Source: Lasioglossum baleicum
Lineage: Eukaryota > Arthropoda > Insecta > Hymenoptera > Halictidae
Length of the DNA: 64,000 bases
Direction of reading: 5' to 3'
Assembly (NCBI RefSeq): GCF_051020765.1
Contig: NW_027469124.1
Location: 682,001-746,000 of the forward strand
The position numbers and the translations under genes were made by a program. The notes under the pieces are model-generated. The model searched no databases. It saw only the letters and a program-made list of their open reading frames with translations, and was not told the DNA's origin. Positions 51,339 through 63,904 of the stretch are shown piece after piece (within the stretch, counting starts at the first letter, position 1; each line of letters opens with the position of its first letter).

Positions 51339-54300
51339 ATTTACTCCGAGAATACATGGTTTACCTCTTCGAATATTGGAATACGTCATGCTATGTACTT
51401 AGCCGTTTGTCTCTCAAAGAAGGTGGTAACGTTCTCGAACGCATTGATCCTCGATCGTATAAATAATACATGAAATTACGGTGCCCATCATTAAAATGTA
51501 TACTAATGTGTTTCTCTGAACACAAATCTATACACTCGATACGGAGGTTTACATTCTCGGCAGGTATGGCTTTCGGTAAAAGGTTTAACTATATACAAAA
51601 ACAGGTAACGTTCTAAAACGGTATGTCGCTCTGCTTTAATATTCATTCCGAGAATTAAGGAGTCTATTGCCAATAAGGTACGGGGCACTTATTCCCAGAG
51701 TGCCTATTTTGGTTCTCGGAATCCTAGAATAGGTGACGTTATTAACTTATCCGTTCAAATCCGAAAGAATGTGGTAACGTTCTAGAGTAGTTTGACTCTC
51801 GATTTTGCTATTAAGACACGAAAATAAGGTCTCCGTCAGCCATAATGACTACTATTTTGTTTCCGTGTGCACAAAGCAAGACACTCGCTGGTTCGATGTT
51901 CGTTGTAGGACGATAAGTTATTCGATGAAAGAATTGACTTTATACCAGTTGGTAACGTACTCGAACCGTTTGACGCTCAACTATAATATCCATACAATGA
52001 ATTAGTGTACCAATTGCCAATACTCTTCAAGGGATTTTATACCGGAATACCTTGCTGACTTTCTAAACCACAGGATGTATGAAGCTACTGACGAAACCGT
52101 TTTCATTCTCAAAGAACGTGGTATCTTTCTCGAATGATTTGAACCTTAATCTTATTACTCATAATGAAAGTAAGGTCCACGACACTTGAGTGTGTACTAA
52201 TTTGATGCTGTAAACACGAAGTTATACTCTCGATGAAGCGGGTGAGGTTCGCGGTTGTTCCCGCCGTCGGTAAAACGTTTGACTGTGTCAAAATTGGTAA
52301 CGTTCACAAACGGTTTTACGCTCTACTTTAATATATAAACCGCCAGTTAAGGTGTCCATTACTAATAATTTGCGTAGACTCCCGGAATTCCTGGTTTGAT
52401 TCTCGGAATCACAGGATACCAGCACCATTGACCTAGGTATTCGACTCTCATACAAGGTGGTAAGGCTCTCGAATAGTTTGACAATGTATCCTCCAATTCA
52501 TACTTCGAATTAGGGTGCCGGTTACTAACATGTGTACTAATTTGTATCTCTTATCACGAATTATACTATCGATGCAGCGGGTCAGGTACTCGGAAGGTAC
52601 GGCCTTCGGTAGGACGTTTGCCTTTGTATCATTTGGTAACGTTCTCAAACGGTTTCGTCGCTCTACTTTAATATTCAAACCGCGAATTGACTCCCGTCAT
52701 ACCTGGTTTCCGTATCGGAACAGCAGGATAGGGGAAGCTATTCACTTGGCCGATCGACTCTCAAGGAAGGTGAGATCGATCTCGAACCGTTTGACTATCG
52801 ATTTTTCTATTCATACATGACAGAAAGGCGCCCACCTGTCTATAATGTATAGTAATTTGTTTCGCTGAACACAATGTTATACCCACGATACAGCAGGTTA
52901 TGTTCCCAGAAGGTATGGTTTCCGGTAAAGGGTATTACGTTATGCCAATGGTAAGATTCTCAGACGGTTTGACACTCTACCGTAATATTCAAGACGTGAA
53001 TTATGGTGTCTATTGCCAAAACTCTTCAGCGGACTTACGTCCATAATACCTGGTTTGTCTCTCGGTATCGCAGGATGCGATAAACTATTGACATAGCCGT
53101 TCGTTTCTCACAGAAGGTGGCAACGTTCGCGAATGGTTTGTCCCTGCATCTTCTAATTCATACATAAAATTATGGTGCTTAACTCTAAAATTTACACTAC
53201 TCCGAACCTCTGTTCATGATGTTATACTCTCGATACTGCAGGTCAGATTATCGGATGGTGAGGTAAGGCTGTGTGACGTTTATCTCCCCGCGAGTAGGCA
53301 ATGTTATACAACGCTTTGACGGACTTCATTGATTTTCAAACCGTGTATTGAGGTGTCTATTGCTAATACTGTACAGCGCATTTACTCCCGGAATATCTGT
53401 TTTGACTTTCGGAATTTCAGGATATGTCAAGCTATTTACTTTGCCGTTCGTCTCTAGCAGAATGTGGAAACGTCCTCGATCGGTTCGACTCTCTATCTCC
53501 TGATTCCTGCTGAATGTTAAGGTGATCGTCACTAAAATGAATACTAATTTCTCCCACTGAACAACATTTTATTCTTTCGATACAATGGGTAAGATCTTCT
53601 GGGGATAAGATCTTCAGTAAACCGTTTGATTTTATAAAAATTGATAACGCTGGAAAAAATCTTGACGCTCTACTTTAATATTCAATCCGTGAATTGAGGT
53701 GTGTATTGCCAATACTGTACTGCGGCATTACTTCCGGATTACCTGGTTTGACCCCCCCCCCCAATCACAGGATAGGTGAATCTACTGGCCTAGCCGTTCT
53801 ACTCTCAGAGGGGGTTGCAATGTTCTCGATCGGTTTGACCATCGATATTCTAATTCACACATGAAATTTAAGGTGGCGACACTAAAATGGATACTAATTT
53901 CTTTATCTGAAAGCGGAATTATAATCCAGATGCAGCTGGCTATCTTTTGGGGCGGTAAAGCTTTCGGTAAAATGTTTGACCTTGTAGAAATTGGTAACGT
54001 TCTTAAACGGTTTGACCCGACACTTTAATATTCATATCGAGAATTATGGCGGCTATTTCTAATACAGGTCAGCGCATTTACTCCCGGAATACCTGGATTG
54101 GCTCACGGAATCGTAGGATAAGTGAAGCTATAGACTCAGCCGTTCGACCTCCAAAGATGGTGGTAACTTTCGCACACTCGACCTTCTGTCTTATACATGA
54201 AATTAAGGTGATCGTCACTAAAATGTATGCTAATTCGATCCTTTGAACACGCTGCTGTACTGTCGATACAGCGGGCTAGATTTTCGGAGGGTAAGGTCTT

Positions 54301-54909
54301 CAGTGAAGCTTTTGACTATATACCAATTGGTGACGTTCTCAAACGGTTTGACGCTCGATCCTCTTATTCATACATGAAACTAAGGAGTCCGCCGCTAGAA
54401 TAAAATCTAATTTGTATCTCTAATCGCGAAGGTATACTCGCGATGCAGCGGGTTAGTTATCGTAGCGTAAGGTCGTCGCTAAAACGTTTGACATTTTTCC
54501 AATTGGAAAAGCTCTCAGACAGTTTGACGCTCTATATTAATATTCAAACTGCGAAATACGGTGTCTACTCCCAATTCTGTTTAGAGGACTTACTTCTCGG
54601 TTTTCCTGGGTTGACTCTCGGAATCGTGCGATAGGTGAAGTTATTCACTTGACCGTTCCACTCTCAAAGTGGACGGTAATGTTCATGATCAGTCCGTGTC
54701 CCGATCTTCTAATCCATACACGAAATTAAGGTGCCAGTCACTAAAATGTGTACTAATTTGCTTCTCGGGACACGAAGTAATACCCTCATTATAGCGGGCT
54801 TGCTTCTCCGAAGGAATGGCCTATGGTAAATAGATAGATTGTATTCGAATGGGTAAAGTTCTACAATGGCTTGACCTCCAGCTATAATATTAGAGCAGTG
54901 AATGATGGT
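51339..54909 (-). repeat. SatA block, minus orientation (about 10 units)
   Basis: It starts at the recurrent flip (AAGTAACATTTACTCCGAG) and ends in a SatA/SatB+ junction near 54910 (CAGTGAATGATGGTATGGCAG). One unit has a run of 11 C at 53752-53762 in place of the TCTCGG expected between TTTGAC and AATCACAGG. Confidence 0.9.
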
Positions 54910-57858
54910 ATGGCAGATCGGGCAACATTACAGTATTTCTGAAGACTTGATTTTGGACCGCAAGCAATTCATTCTCATTTTTATATTTATATACAAATAC
55001 TGCAATTTACTGCTATGGTCTACTATTAGTTGTTATTGTCTATTGTTAGTTGAAAAAATTGTATTTCTGAATACAAGTGTCTTTGGAAGTAGTTCAGTGC
55101 ACGTTTGTAACATTATTTTGTTAAACTTATTTTTATTTTACATGATTGTCTCTACGTACCTACGCTTCCGGAGCGACACGAATGGACTGGTGTTTCAGTT
55201 GCTTACGGTATGTCGGAATAGCACTGCTGGATGGTATTCGTCAATTTCATTAACTGTTATTTGGTTCCGTATGGATTTCATCCCAGTCTTCCATTTATAT
55301 ATGCATCCTGCAATTTTCTCTTCGGATATCGTCGATTTCTTCCATAATTTGCAGTTTGCAATTTTGAAAACTTGTATTTCTTAGTAAATGTGACCTTGAA
55401 AACAGCTGAGTGTACGATTATAACATTGTATTGTTTTATTTATGGATATTGTACATGACTGTCTGTATACGATCCTATGCTTCAAGAGCGACACGCCTGG
55501 AGCGGGCAAGAAGTTGCGTACGGCGGATAGGCGCGAGACTACTATATGGTATTAGCTAACATCTCAAGCCTTGATACTGTAGCGTATGCACTCCTTCGCT
55601 GTTTTCTATTTATTTCGACATATTGTCATTTACTGTTATAATATTTTCGATTCTTTTCAAAATTTCAAATTTTTAACATCAAAAATTGCATTATATTGGA
55701 ATAGTGTCCTTGGAAATAGTTTAGTGCATGTTTATGAATATATTTCGATAAATTCGTTGTTACTTTATATGATTGTTTGTAAATGTACTTACGTTTCCAG
55801 AGTGACACGGCTGGACTGATCTTGTAGGTGCATACGGCAGATGTGAGCGGCATGTTGGATGATCATTGTTAATTTCTGTAACCATGATTTTACTCCGTAT
55901 GAATTTTTTACCAATTTTTTCATTTATTTATACATTATGTTATTTACTGCTATGACATTTTCGATTTTCTTCGAAATTTTCAATTCTTATTTTAAGAAAT
56001 TGTATGGCTTAGTAAACGTGTCGTTGGAATCAGTTGTGTGTACGTTTGTGACAATATTATGTTAAATTCTTTCTATTTTATATGATACATTGTATACGTA
56101 CCTACGCTTCGGGCGCGGTACGGTTGTAGTGGTCTTGTAGTTAGGCACTGCAGATTGGAGTAGCATACTGGATTGTCGACGATAATTTCTGTAACCCATG
56201 ATTTTAAACTGTATGCATTCTTTCCCAATTTGTCAACATATTTTATACGTTCTTTTATTTACTGTAATGATATTTTAGACTTCCGTTTTATAATTTTCAA
56301 TTTCTATTGTAAGAAATTGTATTTTCTGGGAAAACTGCCTTTGGAAATGGGTGAGTGTACGCTTATGACATTATTTTGTTTAACTAACTGCTATTGTGTA
56401 TGATTGTCTGTATACGTATCTAAGCTGACGGAACAACACGACAGGAGTGCAATTGCAGTTGCGTTCGGTACATCGTAGCGACACTACTGTATGATCATTG
56501 TTAATTTCTCCATCCTCGATATTGTATCGTATGCATCTTTTCCCAGTCGTCCATTTATTTGTACAAACTGTAACGTAGTGTTATGATATTCTCGAAATTT
56601 TTCGCAATATTCAATTTGTATTTTAAGAAATTGTATTTCTCAGTAAAAGTGCCTTTTGGAATTAGTTGTGTGACCGCTTATGACTGTATTGTGTTAAATT
56701 GTTTGTTACCTCATATGATTGTCTGAATACGTATCTATGCTTCCCGAGCGTCACGAATAGAGTGGTCTTGCAATTTCAGTCGACATATCGGTGCGACACT
56801 ACCGCATCATTTTCGATAATATATCTATCCATGATACTGCACCGCATGCATTATTTCCCAGTCCTCCATTTATTCATACATACTGTAATTTTCTGGTTTG
56901 ATATGTTCGGTTTTTCTCATAGTTTCTAATTTTTAAATTCGCAAATTGTTTCTTCATAGCAATGGTGTCTTTGGAATTAGTTGAGTGTACGTCTAAGACA
57001 TTATTTAGGACAATTTGTTGTGTATATTATTTGATTGCCTGTACACGTACCCAGGCTGCCGGTGCGACGAAAATGTGGATGCGTTGTATTTCCGTAGGCA
57101 GATCGGAAGCGACAATAGCGTATGTCCCTTGATTCTTCATTATCCTTACCAATGTAGCGTAAGCATTGGTAGGCTGGACTTTATTTATTTCTACATATTG
57201 CAATATACTTTTTGGATATTTTTCATTTGTTTCATAACTTCTAGTCTTCAATTTCAAAAACTGTATTCCTTAGAAAAAGTGTCTATGGAATTTGTTGAGT
57301 GTACGTTTGACGAGATATTATTCTAAACCTATCGTAGTTTTACATTATTGGCCGTATAGGTACACACGCAGCCGGAACAACACGACTGGTGAGGTCTTGT
57401 AGTCGCGTACGGCAGATCGATGCGGCACAACTGGATGGTCGTCGTTAATTTCTTTAAAAACAATGTTGTACCGCATTCAGTCTTATGGAATTATCTGCTT
57501 ATTTAGAAACACCGTAATTTACTCGTAAGACATCCTTAATTTCCTCAGATGTTTCCAATTTTTATTTAAATTGTTGTATTTCTTAATGAAAGTATCTTTG
57601 GAAATAGTTAAGTGTACGATTATGTTAATATTTTGCTATACTTACTGTTATTTCATTCGGTTGCCTGTATGCGCACCTATGCTTCCGGAAAGACACGGCT
57701 GTAGTGGCTTTGTAGTTGCGTACGGCAGAACGGAGCGAGACTACTGGATGGTCTTCGTTAATGTTTTTAACATTGATATTGTACAGTAACAATTTTTTCC
57801 CAGTCTTTCATTTATATGTCCATACTGTAAGTTACTGCTGTGATATATTCACTTCTCC
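54910..57858 (+). repeat. SatB array, plus orientation (about 9.4 units)
   Basis: SatB landmarks in plus orientation. The first 300 bp share private variants with the inverted sequence just left of 20704: CATTTTTATATTTATATAC and GTTCAGTGCACGTTTGT. This supports a common origin for the two blocks. The longest open frame in the window (54902-55384, 160 codons) lies here and is hydrophobic and Phe/Tyr-rich, as expected from translating an AT-rich repeat. Confidence 0.92.
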
Positions 57859-60800
57859 TAAAAGATACAATTTTAGAAATAAAAAATTGGAGGGGTTGAA
57901 TAAAATCGGAAATATCATAACAGTAGATCACAGAATGTTGTAATGAATAGTGAATATCGAAGGATTGCATTCGGCACAATATCAAGGTTAGAGAAGTTAA
58001 CGAAGATAATACCGTAGTGTCGGTCTGATATGCCGAACGCACCTGCAAGACCGTAACAGGCGCGTCGCGCCGGAGTCGTATGTACGTACAAAGACAATTA
58101 TGTAAAATGAAAGTATGTTTCATCATAATATTGGCATAAACGTACACTCGACTAATTCCCAAGACTCTTTCACTGATAAATACAATTTTTTAAACCAAAA
58201 ATTGAAAATTTAGAAAAGAATATTTGCATAACAGTAAACTACTTTGTAGGCATGAACAGAATACAGAGAATTAATGCACACGGTACAAAACCAAGGCAAA
58301 AGAAATTAACAATGGCCATGCAGTAGTGTACCTCCGAAGTACCGTACGTAACTTCAAGTACACCACAGCCCTGACGCTCCGGAATCGTAGGTATGAATAC
58401 AGACAATCATATAAAATAACAACAAGCTAAACAAAGTATTGTCATAAGCTTAAACTCACCTAACTCCAAGAACACTTTTACTAGGAATTTCAATTTTCTT
58501 TTAAATAAAAATTGACATTTCGAAAAAAATCGTAAATATCAAGGCAGTAAATTACAGTGTGTCTTAATAAATGGAAGGCTGGGATAAAGTGCATACGGCA
58601 CGAAGTCATGGTTTAGAGATTAACGGGGACCATCCAACAGTGTCGCCCTGAACTGTTGAACGGAACTACAAAACCACGCCAACTTTGTCGCTCTGGATGC
58701 GTAGGCACGTGTACAGACAATCGTATATAATAATAATATTAATAACAAGAAGATGTCGTAAACGTACACTCAACTAATTTCCAAGGTACATTTCCTAAGA
58801 AATAAAATTTCCTTACATGAAAATTGACAATTTCGACGAACAACGAAAATAACACAACAGTAAGTTACAGTGTCTATAAATGAATAGAAAACGGGGACAG
58901 AATGCATATAGTACTAAATCAAGGTCTAGGAATTAACTGAAACAATACAGTAATGCCTCTTCGAGCTGCCGCGTACAACTACAAGACCTCGACAGCCGTC
59001 TTGCTCCAGCTGGGCTGGTACGAATACAGACAATAGTATAAAATGACAACAAGCTTGGCCAAATACTGTAATAAATGTATGCTCAACCAATTCGAATGGA
59101 ACTTTTGCAAGGAAATACAATTTTTCAAAATAAAAAGTGAGAATTTTGAAATATTTCGAAAAAATCGTAATATTAAATTACAGTATGTATAAGTAGATTT
59201 AAAACTGAGAAAAAATGCGTACGGTACAATATCAAGGCAATAGAAATTTCCGACGACCATTGAGTAGTGTCGTTCCCGTCTATGGAACGCAATTGCAAAA
59301 CGACTCCAGTCGTGTCGTGCCGGCAGCCAAGGTACATATGGAGACAATCATATAAAATAACAAGGAATACATCAAAATATCGTCACAAACGTATGCTCAA
59401 CTAATTCCAAAGGCACTTTTCATGTACGATACAATTTCTGATATTGAAAATTTGAAATTTTGAAAAAAATCTGAAATATCGTAACAGAAAATTACAGTAT
59501 GTACACGTCAACAGAAAACAGAGAAGGAATGCAATCGGTACAATATCAAGGTCAAAGAAAGTAACAAAGACCTATCGGCACTACCGCTCCGAACTACCGA
59601 ACACAACTACAAAATCAATCCAGCCATGTCGCACCGGATGCGTAGGTACGCATATAGACAATCACACAACGTATCAACAACCTTGACAGAAAATTGTCAT
59701 ATATGTACACACAACTATTTCCAAAGACACGTTCACTAGGGATTGCAAATCCCTAAACTGAAATTTATAATTATGCCAAATCGAACATACTATAACAGTG
59801 AATGACAGCATATGACATTTAATACATGACTACGATAGAATTAATACTGTACAGTATTGAGGTTAAAAATATATACAAAGGCCATACAGCAGTGACGCAC
59901 CGATCAAATGAACGTTACTTCAAGCCCACAAGCCCCTGCCGCTCTGGCAAAGCAGATACGTATAGAGTCAATCCTATAAAATACCCAAGAACTTAATAAA
60001 ATATTGTCATAAACGTACACACAAATAATTCCAATGACACTTTTATTAAGAAATACAATTTTTCTCAACCAGAAATCCAAAATTAAAGAAAAAAAAAATT
60101 GAGAATATCCAAACAGTAAGTTACAGTATATAGAAATAAATTTAAAACTGCGAAAGAATATAAACGATACAATATAGGGTTTATAGAAATTAATAAAGAC
60201 GGTATAGCAGCGTCGCTCCGATCATGTGAACGCAACTGCAACACCACTCCAGTCGTGTCGCACAGGAAGCGTAGGTACGTATACAGATAATCGTGTAAGA
60301 CAGCAGTAAGTTTACCAAAATAATGTCATAAACGTATGCTCAACTAATTCCAAAGACACTTTTACTAAGAAATACGTTTTTTGAAATTAAAAACTGGAAA
60401 TTATGAGAAAAATCGAATGTGTCGTTACAGTCAGTTGTAATATGCATAACATGGTGGTAGACTGCGAAGAAATGCATACGGTACAAAATGAAGGATGTAG
60501 GAATTAACCATGACTATCCATAGTGCCTCTCCGATATACCAAATTCAACTGCAAGACCACTCCTGTCGTGTCGCTCGGGAAGCGTAGATACGAATTATAG
60601 ACATTTGTATAAAATAACAGTAAGTTTGAGAAAATATTGCCATAAAGTACATTGTACTAATTCCAATGACACTTTTCCTAAAAACTATATTTTTATAAAT
60701 TAAAGAGTGGTAATTATGAGAAAAATCGAAAATGTTGTAACTGTTAATTACAGACTGCCGAAATAAATATATATCCGAGATGGAATGCTTGCAGTACAAT

Positions 60801-61191
60801 ATCGAGGTTAATCAAATTAACGAAGCCCATACAACAGTGTGGCTCTGATCTACCGGTCGCAAATACAGGATCACTCCAACCGTGTCGCTGCGACAGTGTA
60901 GGTCCTTATACACACAATCATATAAAATAACAATATTTTTATCCAGATAATGTCATAAACGTACACTAAACTAATTTCGAAGGCACATTTACTAAGAAAT
61001 ACAATTTCCTTATATGAAAATTGAAAATTTCGAAGAAAAACGAAAATATAACAACAGTAAATTGCAGTATCTATATATAAATAGAAAACTGTGACAGAAT
61101 GCATATGGTACAAAATCAAGGATAAGGAATTGACTGAAGCCACACAGTAATGCCGCTTCGAGCTGGCGTGTACAACTACAAGACCTCGATA
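57859..61191 (-). repeat. SatB array, minus orientation (about 10.6 units)
   Basis: It starts at the flip near 57858 that duplicates the one near 16879. It has higher-order structure: the unit at about 58795-58992 and the one at about 60990-61189 share private variants (CCTTACATGAAAATTGA against CCTTATATGAAAATTGA, and ACAACTACAAGACCTCGA). The offset is 2,197 bp, which is seven 314-bp units. The array is cut by SatA at about 61191. Confidence 0.92.
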
Positions 61192-62802
61192 TAACTTCAT
61201 CTATCCTGTGATAACATGAGTATAAGCAGGTATTCGGGCAGTCAATCCTCGGTACAGTATTAGCAATGGACACCGTAAATCACGGGTTGATGTTAAAGTA
61301 GTTCGCCAAGCTGTTTTAGTCGGTTACCAATTTGTATAAGGACGAAGATTTTACCGGGGGCATTACTTTACGAGAAGCATAAGTGTCTTGCATAGTGGTA
61401 GTGAAATCAAATTATTAGACATTTGAGCAGACGGACACCATATTTTCGTGTATGAACAGCAAAATCGATACAGAAGCTGTTCCAGATTGTTACCACCTGC
61501 TTTGAGAGACGTACAGTTACGTCCATAGCATCACCTATCCTGTGGTGCCGTATTTAAAGCCAGGTATCCCAGGAGCAAATGCGCTGAACAGGATGGACAA
61601 AACACACCTAAATTCACGGTATGAATATTAAAGTGCAATGTCAAGGAGTTGTTGAACGTTACATATACGTATAGGGGTCAAACGTTTTACCGAAGGCCTT
61701 ACCTTCCGAGGACCAAATCCGCTGTATCGCGAGTATAACATCGTGCCGAAGGATGCAAGTTAATATACATCTTAGTGATGTTACCATTAAATTCATGTCT
61801 GAAGTAGAAGTTCGAGAGTCAATACGCTCGAGAACGTTGCACACCTTCTGTAAGAGGCAAAAGGCTAAGTCAATAGCATCACCTATACTGTGATTCCGGG
61901 AGCCAAACCAGGTATTCCGCGAGTAAATTTAATGAACACTGTGGTCAACTGACGCCATAATTCACGGCATGGGAATTAAGACGGAGCGTCAAGCCGTTTG
62001 AGAACGATATCAATTAGTATAAAGTCATTATTTCCACTCATTTCCTTACCTTCCGAGAACAGATCGCGCCGTATCGAGTGTCTTGCTTATTGTTCGCGGA
62101 AACAAATTAGTCGACATATTCGCAGACGGCCACCACATTTTCATGAATAAGTATAAAAATCGACAGCAAAACCGTTGGAGAACGACACCACGATTTTCAG
62201 ACACTAACGGCGATGTGAATGGCTTTACCTATCCAGTGATTCCGACAGTCGGGCCAGGTATCCAGTGAGTAAATCTGCTGAACGGTATTAGCAAAAAACA
62301 CCTCAATTCACGGTATGAATATTAGAGCGTCCAACCGTTTTATATCGTCACCAATTAGCGTAAAGTCAAACGTTTTACCGAAGGCCTCACCTTCCGCGAA
62401 CTTCACCCGCTGCATCGAGAGTATTACATCGTGACCAGAGAAGCACATTAGTATACTTAATATAGACGGGCACCATTGTTCCGTGCATGAATTAGAAGGT
62501 CTCGGGTCAAACCGTTGAGACCTTTGCCACGATCGATGAGAGTGGAACGGCCAAGGCAATGGCATCTGCGATGCTGTGATTCGGAAAGTAAAACCAGGTA
62601 TTCCAGGAGCACATTTGCAAGACAATATTGGCAAGAGGCAGCTTATTTAACGGTATGAATATGAAGGAAGAGCGTCCGACGGTTATAGAGCTTTTTCTTT
62701 TAATTTAGAGTCAAACTTTTACCGCGGGCCATACCTTCCGAGAAGCCCAAACCACTGCAGCAAGTGTCGTGCTCAGTGACAAAGGAAGCAAATTAGTAAC
62801 AT
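61192..62802 (+). repeat. SatA block, plus orientation (about 4.7 units)
   Basis: It begins inside a SatA unit at ATAACTTCATCTATCCTGTG. The stretch at 62085-62185 closely matches 41110-41225, including GTATAAAAATCGACAGC/GTATAAAAATCGAGAGC and AAAACCGTTGGAGAACG. It ends at the recurrent plus-to-minus flip. Confidence 0.9.
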
Positions 62803-63424
62803 TTACTACGGGAATACATGGTTTGACCCTTAGCATATTTGAATACGTCAAGCTACGGACATAGCCGTTCGTCTCTAAACGAAGGTGGTAACGTTCTCGA
62901 ACGGTTTGACCCTTGATCTAATAAGTAATACATGAAATTATGGTGCCTGTCACTAAAATTCATACTAACTTGCTTCTCCTAATACGAAGCCACACCCTCT
63001 ATAGAGCTGGTTAGCTTCTTGGAAGGTAAGGCCATCTGTAAAATGTTTGACTCTACACCAGTAGGTAATGCTTTACAACGGTATGATTCAGTACTGTACT
63101 ATTTATATTGTGAATTAAGGTGACTATTGCTAATACTATACAGCGGATAGACTGTCGGAATTCCTGGTTAATAAGAAGGTCTGTGAAGCTATTGACTTAG
63201 CAGTATGACTCCAAAACAAGATGATAACGTTCTCGAACAGCTTGACTCTCGGTTTTGCTATTCATACGTGAAACTATGGTGTCCGTCTGCAGAAATGTCT
63301 ACTCATTTGTTTCCTCGAAAACCAATATAGACTCTCGCTGCAGCGGGATAGTTCCACGGATGGTATGGTGTTGGTTAAATGAATTACTTTGTTTTAATTA
63401 ATAATGTTGTCCGGCGGTTTGACT
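62803..63424 (-). repeat. SatA block, minus orientation (about 1.8 units)
   Basis: It starts at the recurrent flip (AGTAACATTTACTACGGG) and carries the same following variant (CACACCCTCTATAGAGCTGG) as 28648 and 42749. It ends near 63424, where GGTTTGACTC passes directly into CATGTATGAATTACACGATC in plus orientation. Confidence 0.88.
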
Positions 63425-63904
63425 CCATGTATGAATTACACGATCGAGTGACAAGCCTTTCGAAATCGTTACCACATTCCTTAAAATCGAACGGCTAAGT
63501 GAATAGCTTCAGCCTATCCCGAGGTTCCGGGAGTCAAACTAGGCATTCGGGAAGTAAATGGCCTGACGATTATTGGCATTTTACATCCCAATTCACGGTT
63601 TGAATGCTCAAGTAGAGCGCAAGACCATTTGAGATCGTTACCCATTGGTATAATATCAAATGTTTTACCGAAGGCCTTACCTTCCTAGAAGCTATCCAGT
63701 TGTATAGAGAGTGCGGCTTCGTGTTCAGAGACGCAAGTTGGAATGAATTTTAGTGACAGGCTACAAAATTTCATGTACTATTTAGAATATCAAGGGTCAC
63801 ACCTTTCGAGAACACTACCACTTTGTTTGAGAGGCGAACGACTATGTCCATAGCTTGACCTATTTTAATATTCTAAGAGTCAAGCCATGTATTTCTGGTG
63901 TAAA
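63425..63904 (+). repeat. SatA block, plus orientation (about 1.4 units)
   Basis: Short plus block between two flips. Its right part (63640-63904) is the inverted counterpart of 62803-63080, with the shared variants GAGAGTGCGGCTTCGTG and GTATAGAGAG. It ends at the recurrent flip in reverse-complement form. Confidence 0.87.

Noticed and set aside
20705..54909. CENP-B box in SatA
   Set aside because: No stretch matching the essential TTCG..A..CGGG pattern in a fixed unit position was seen. TTCG words occur but without the spaced A and CGGG.
54902..55384. 160-codon open frame, the longest in the window, as a gene
   Set aside because: It begins at the SatA/SatB junction and runs through SatB units. 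Its translation is a Phe/Tyr/Ile-rich product that partly recurs in other SatB copies. No domain, codon bias or splice structure is visible.
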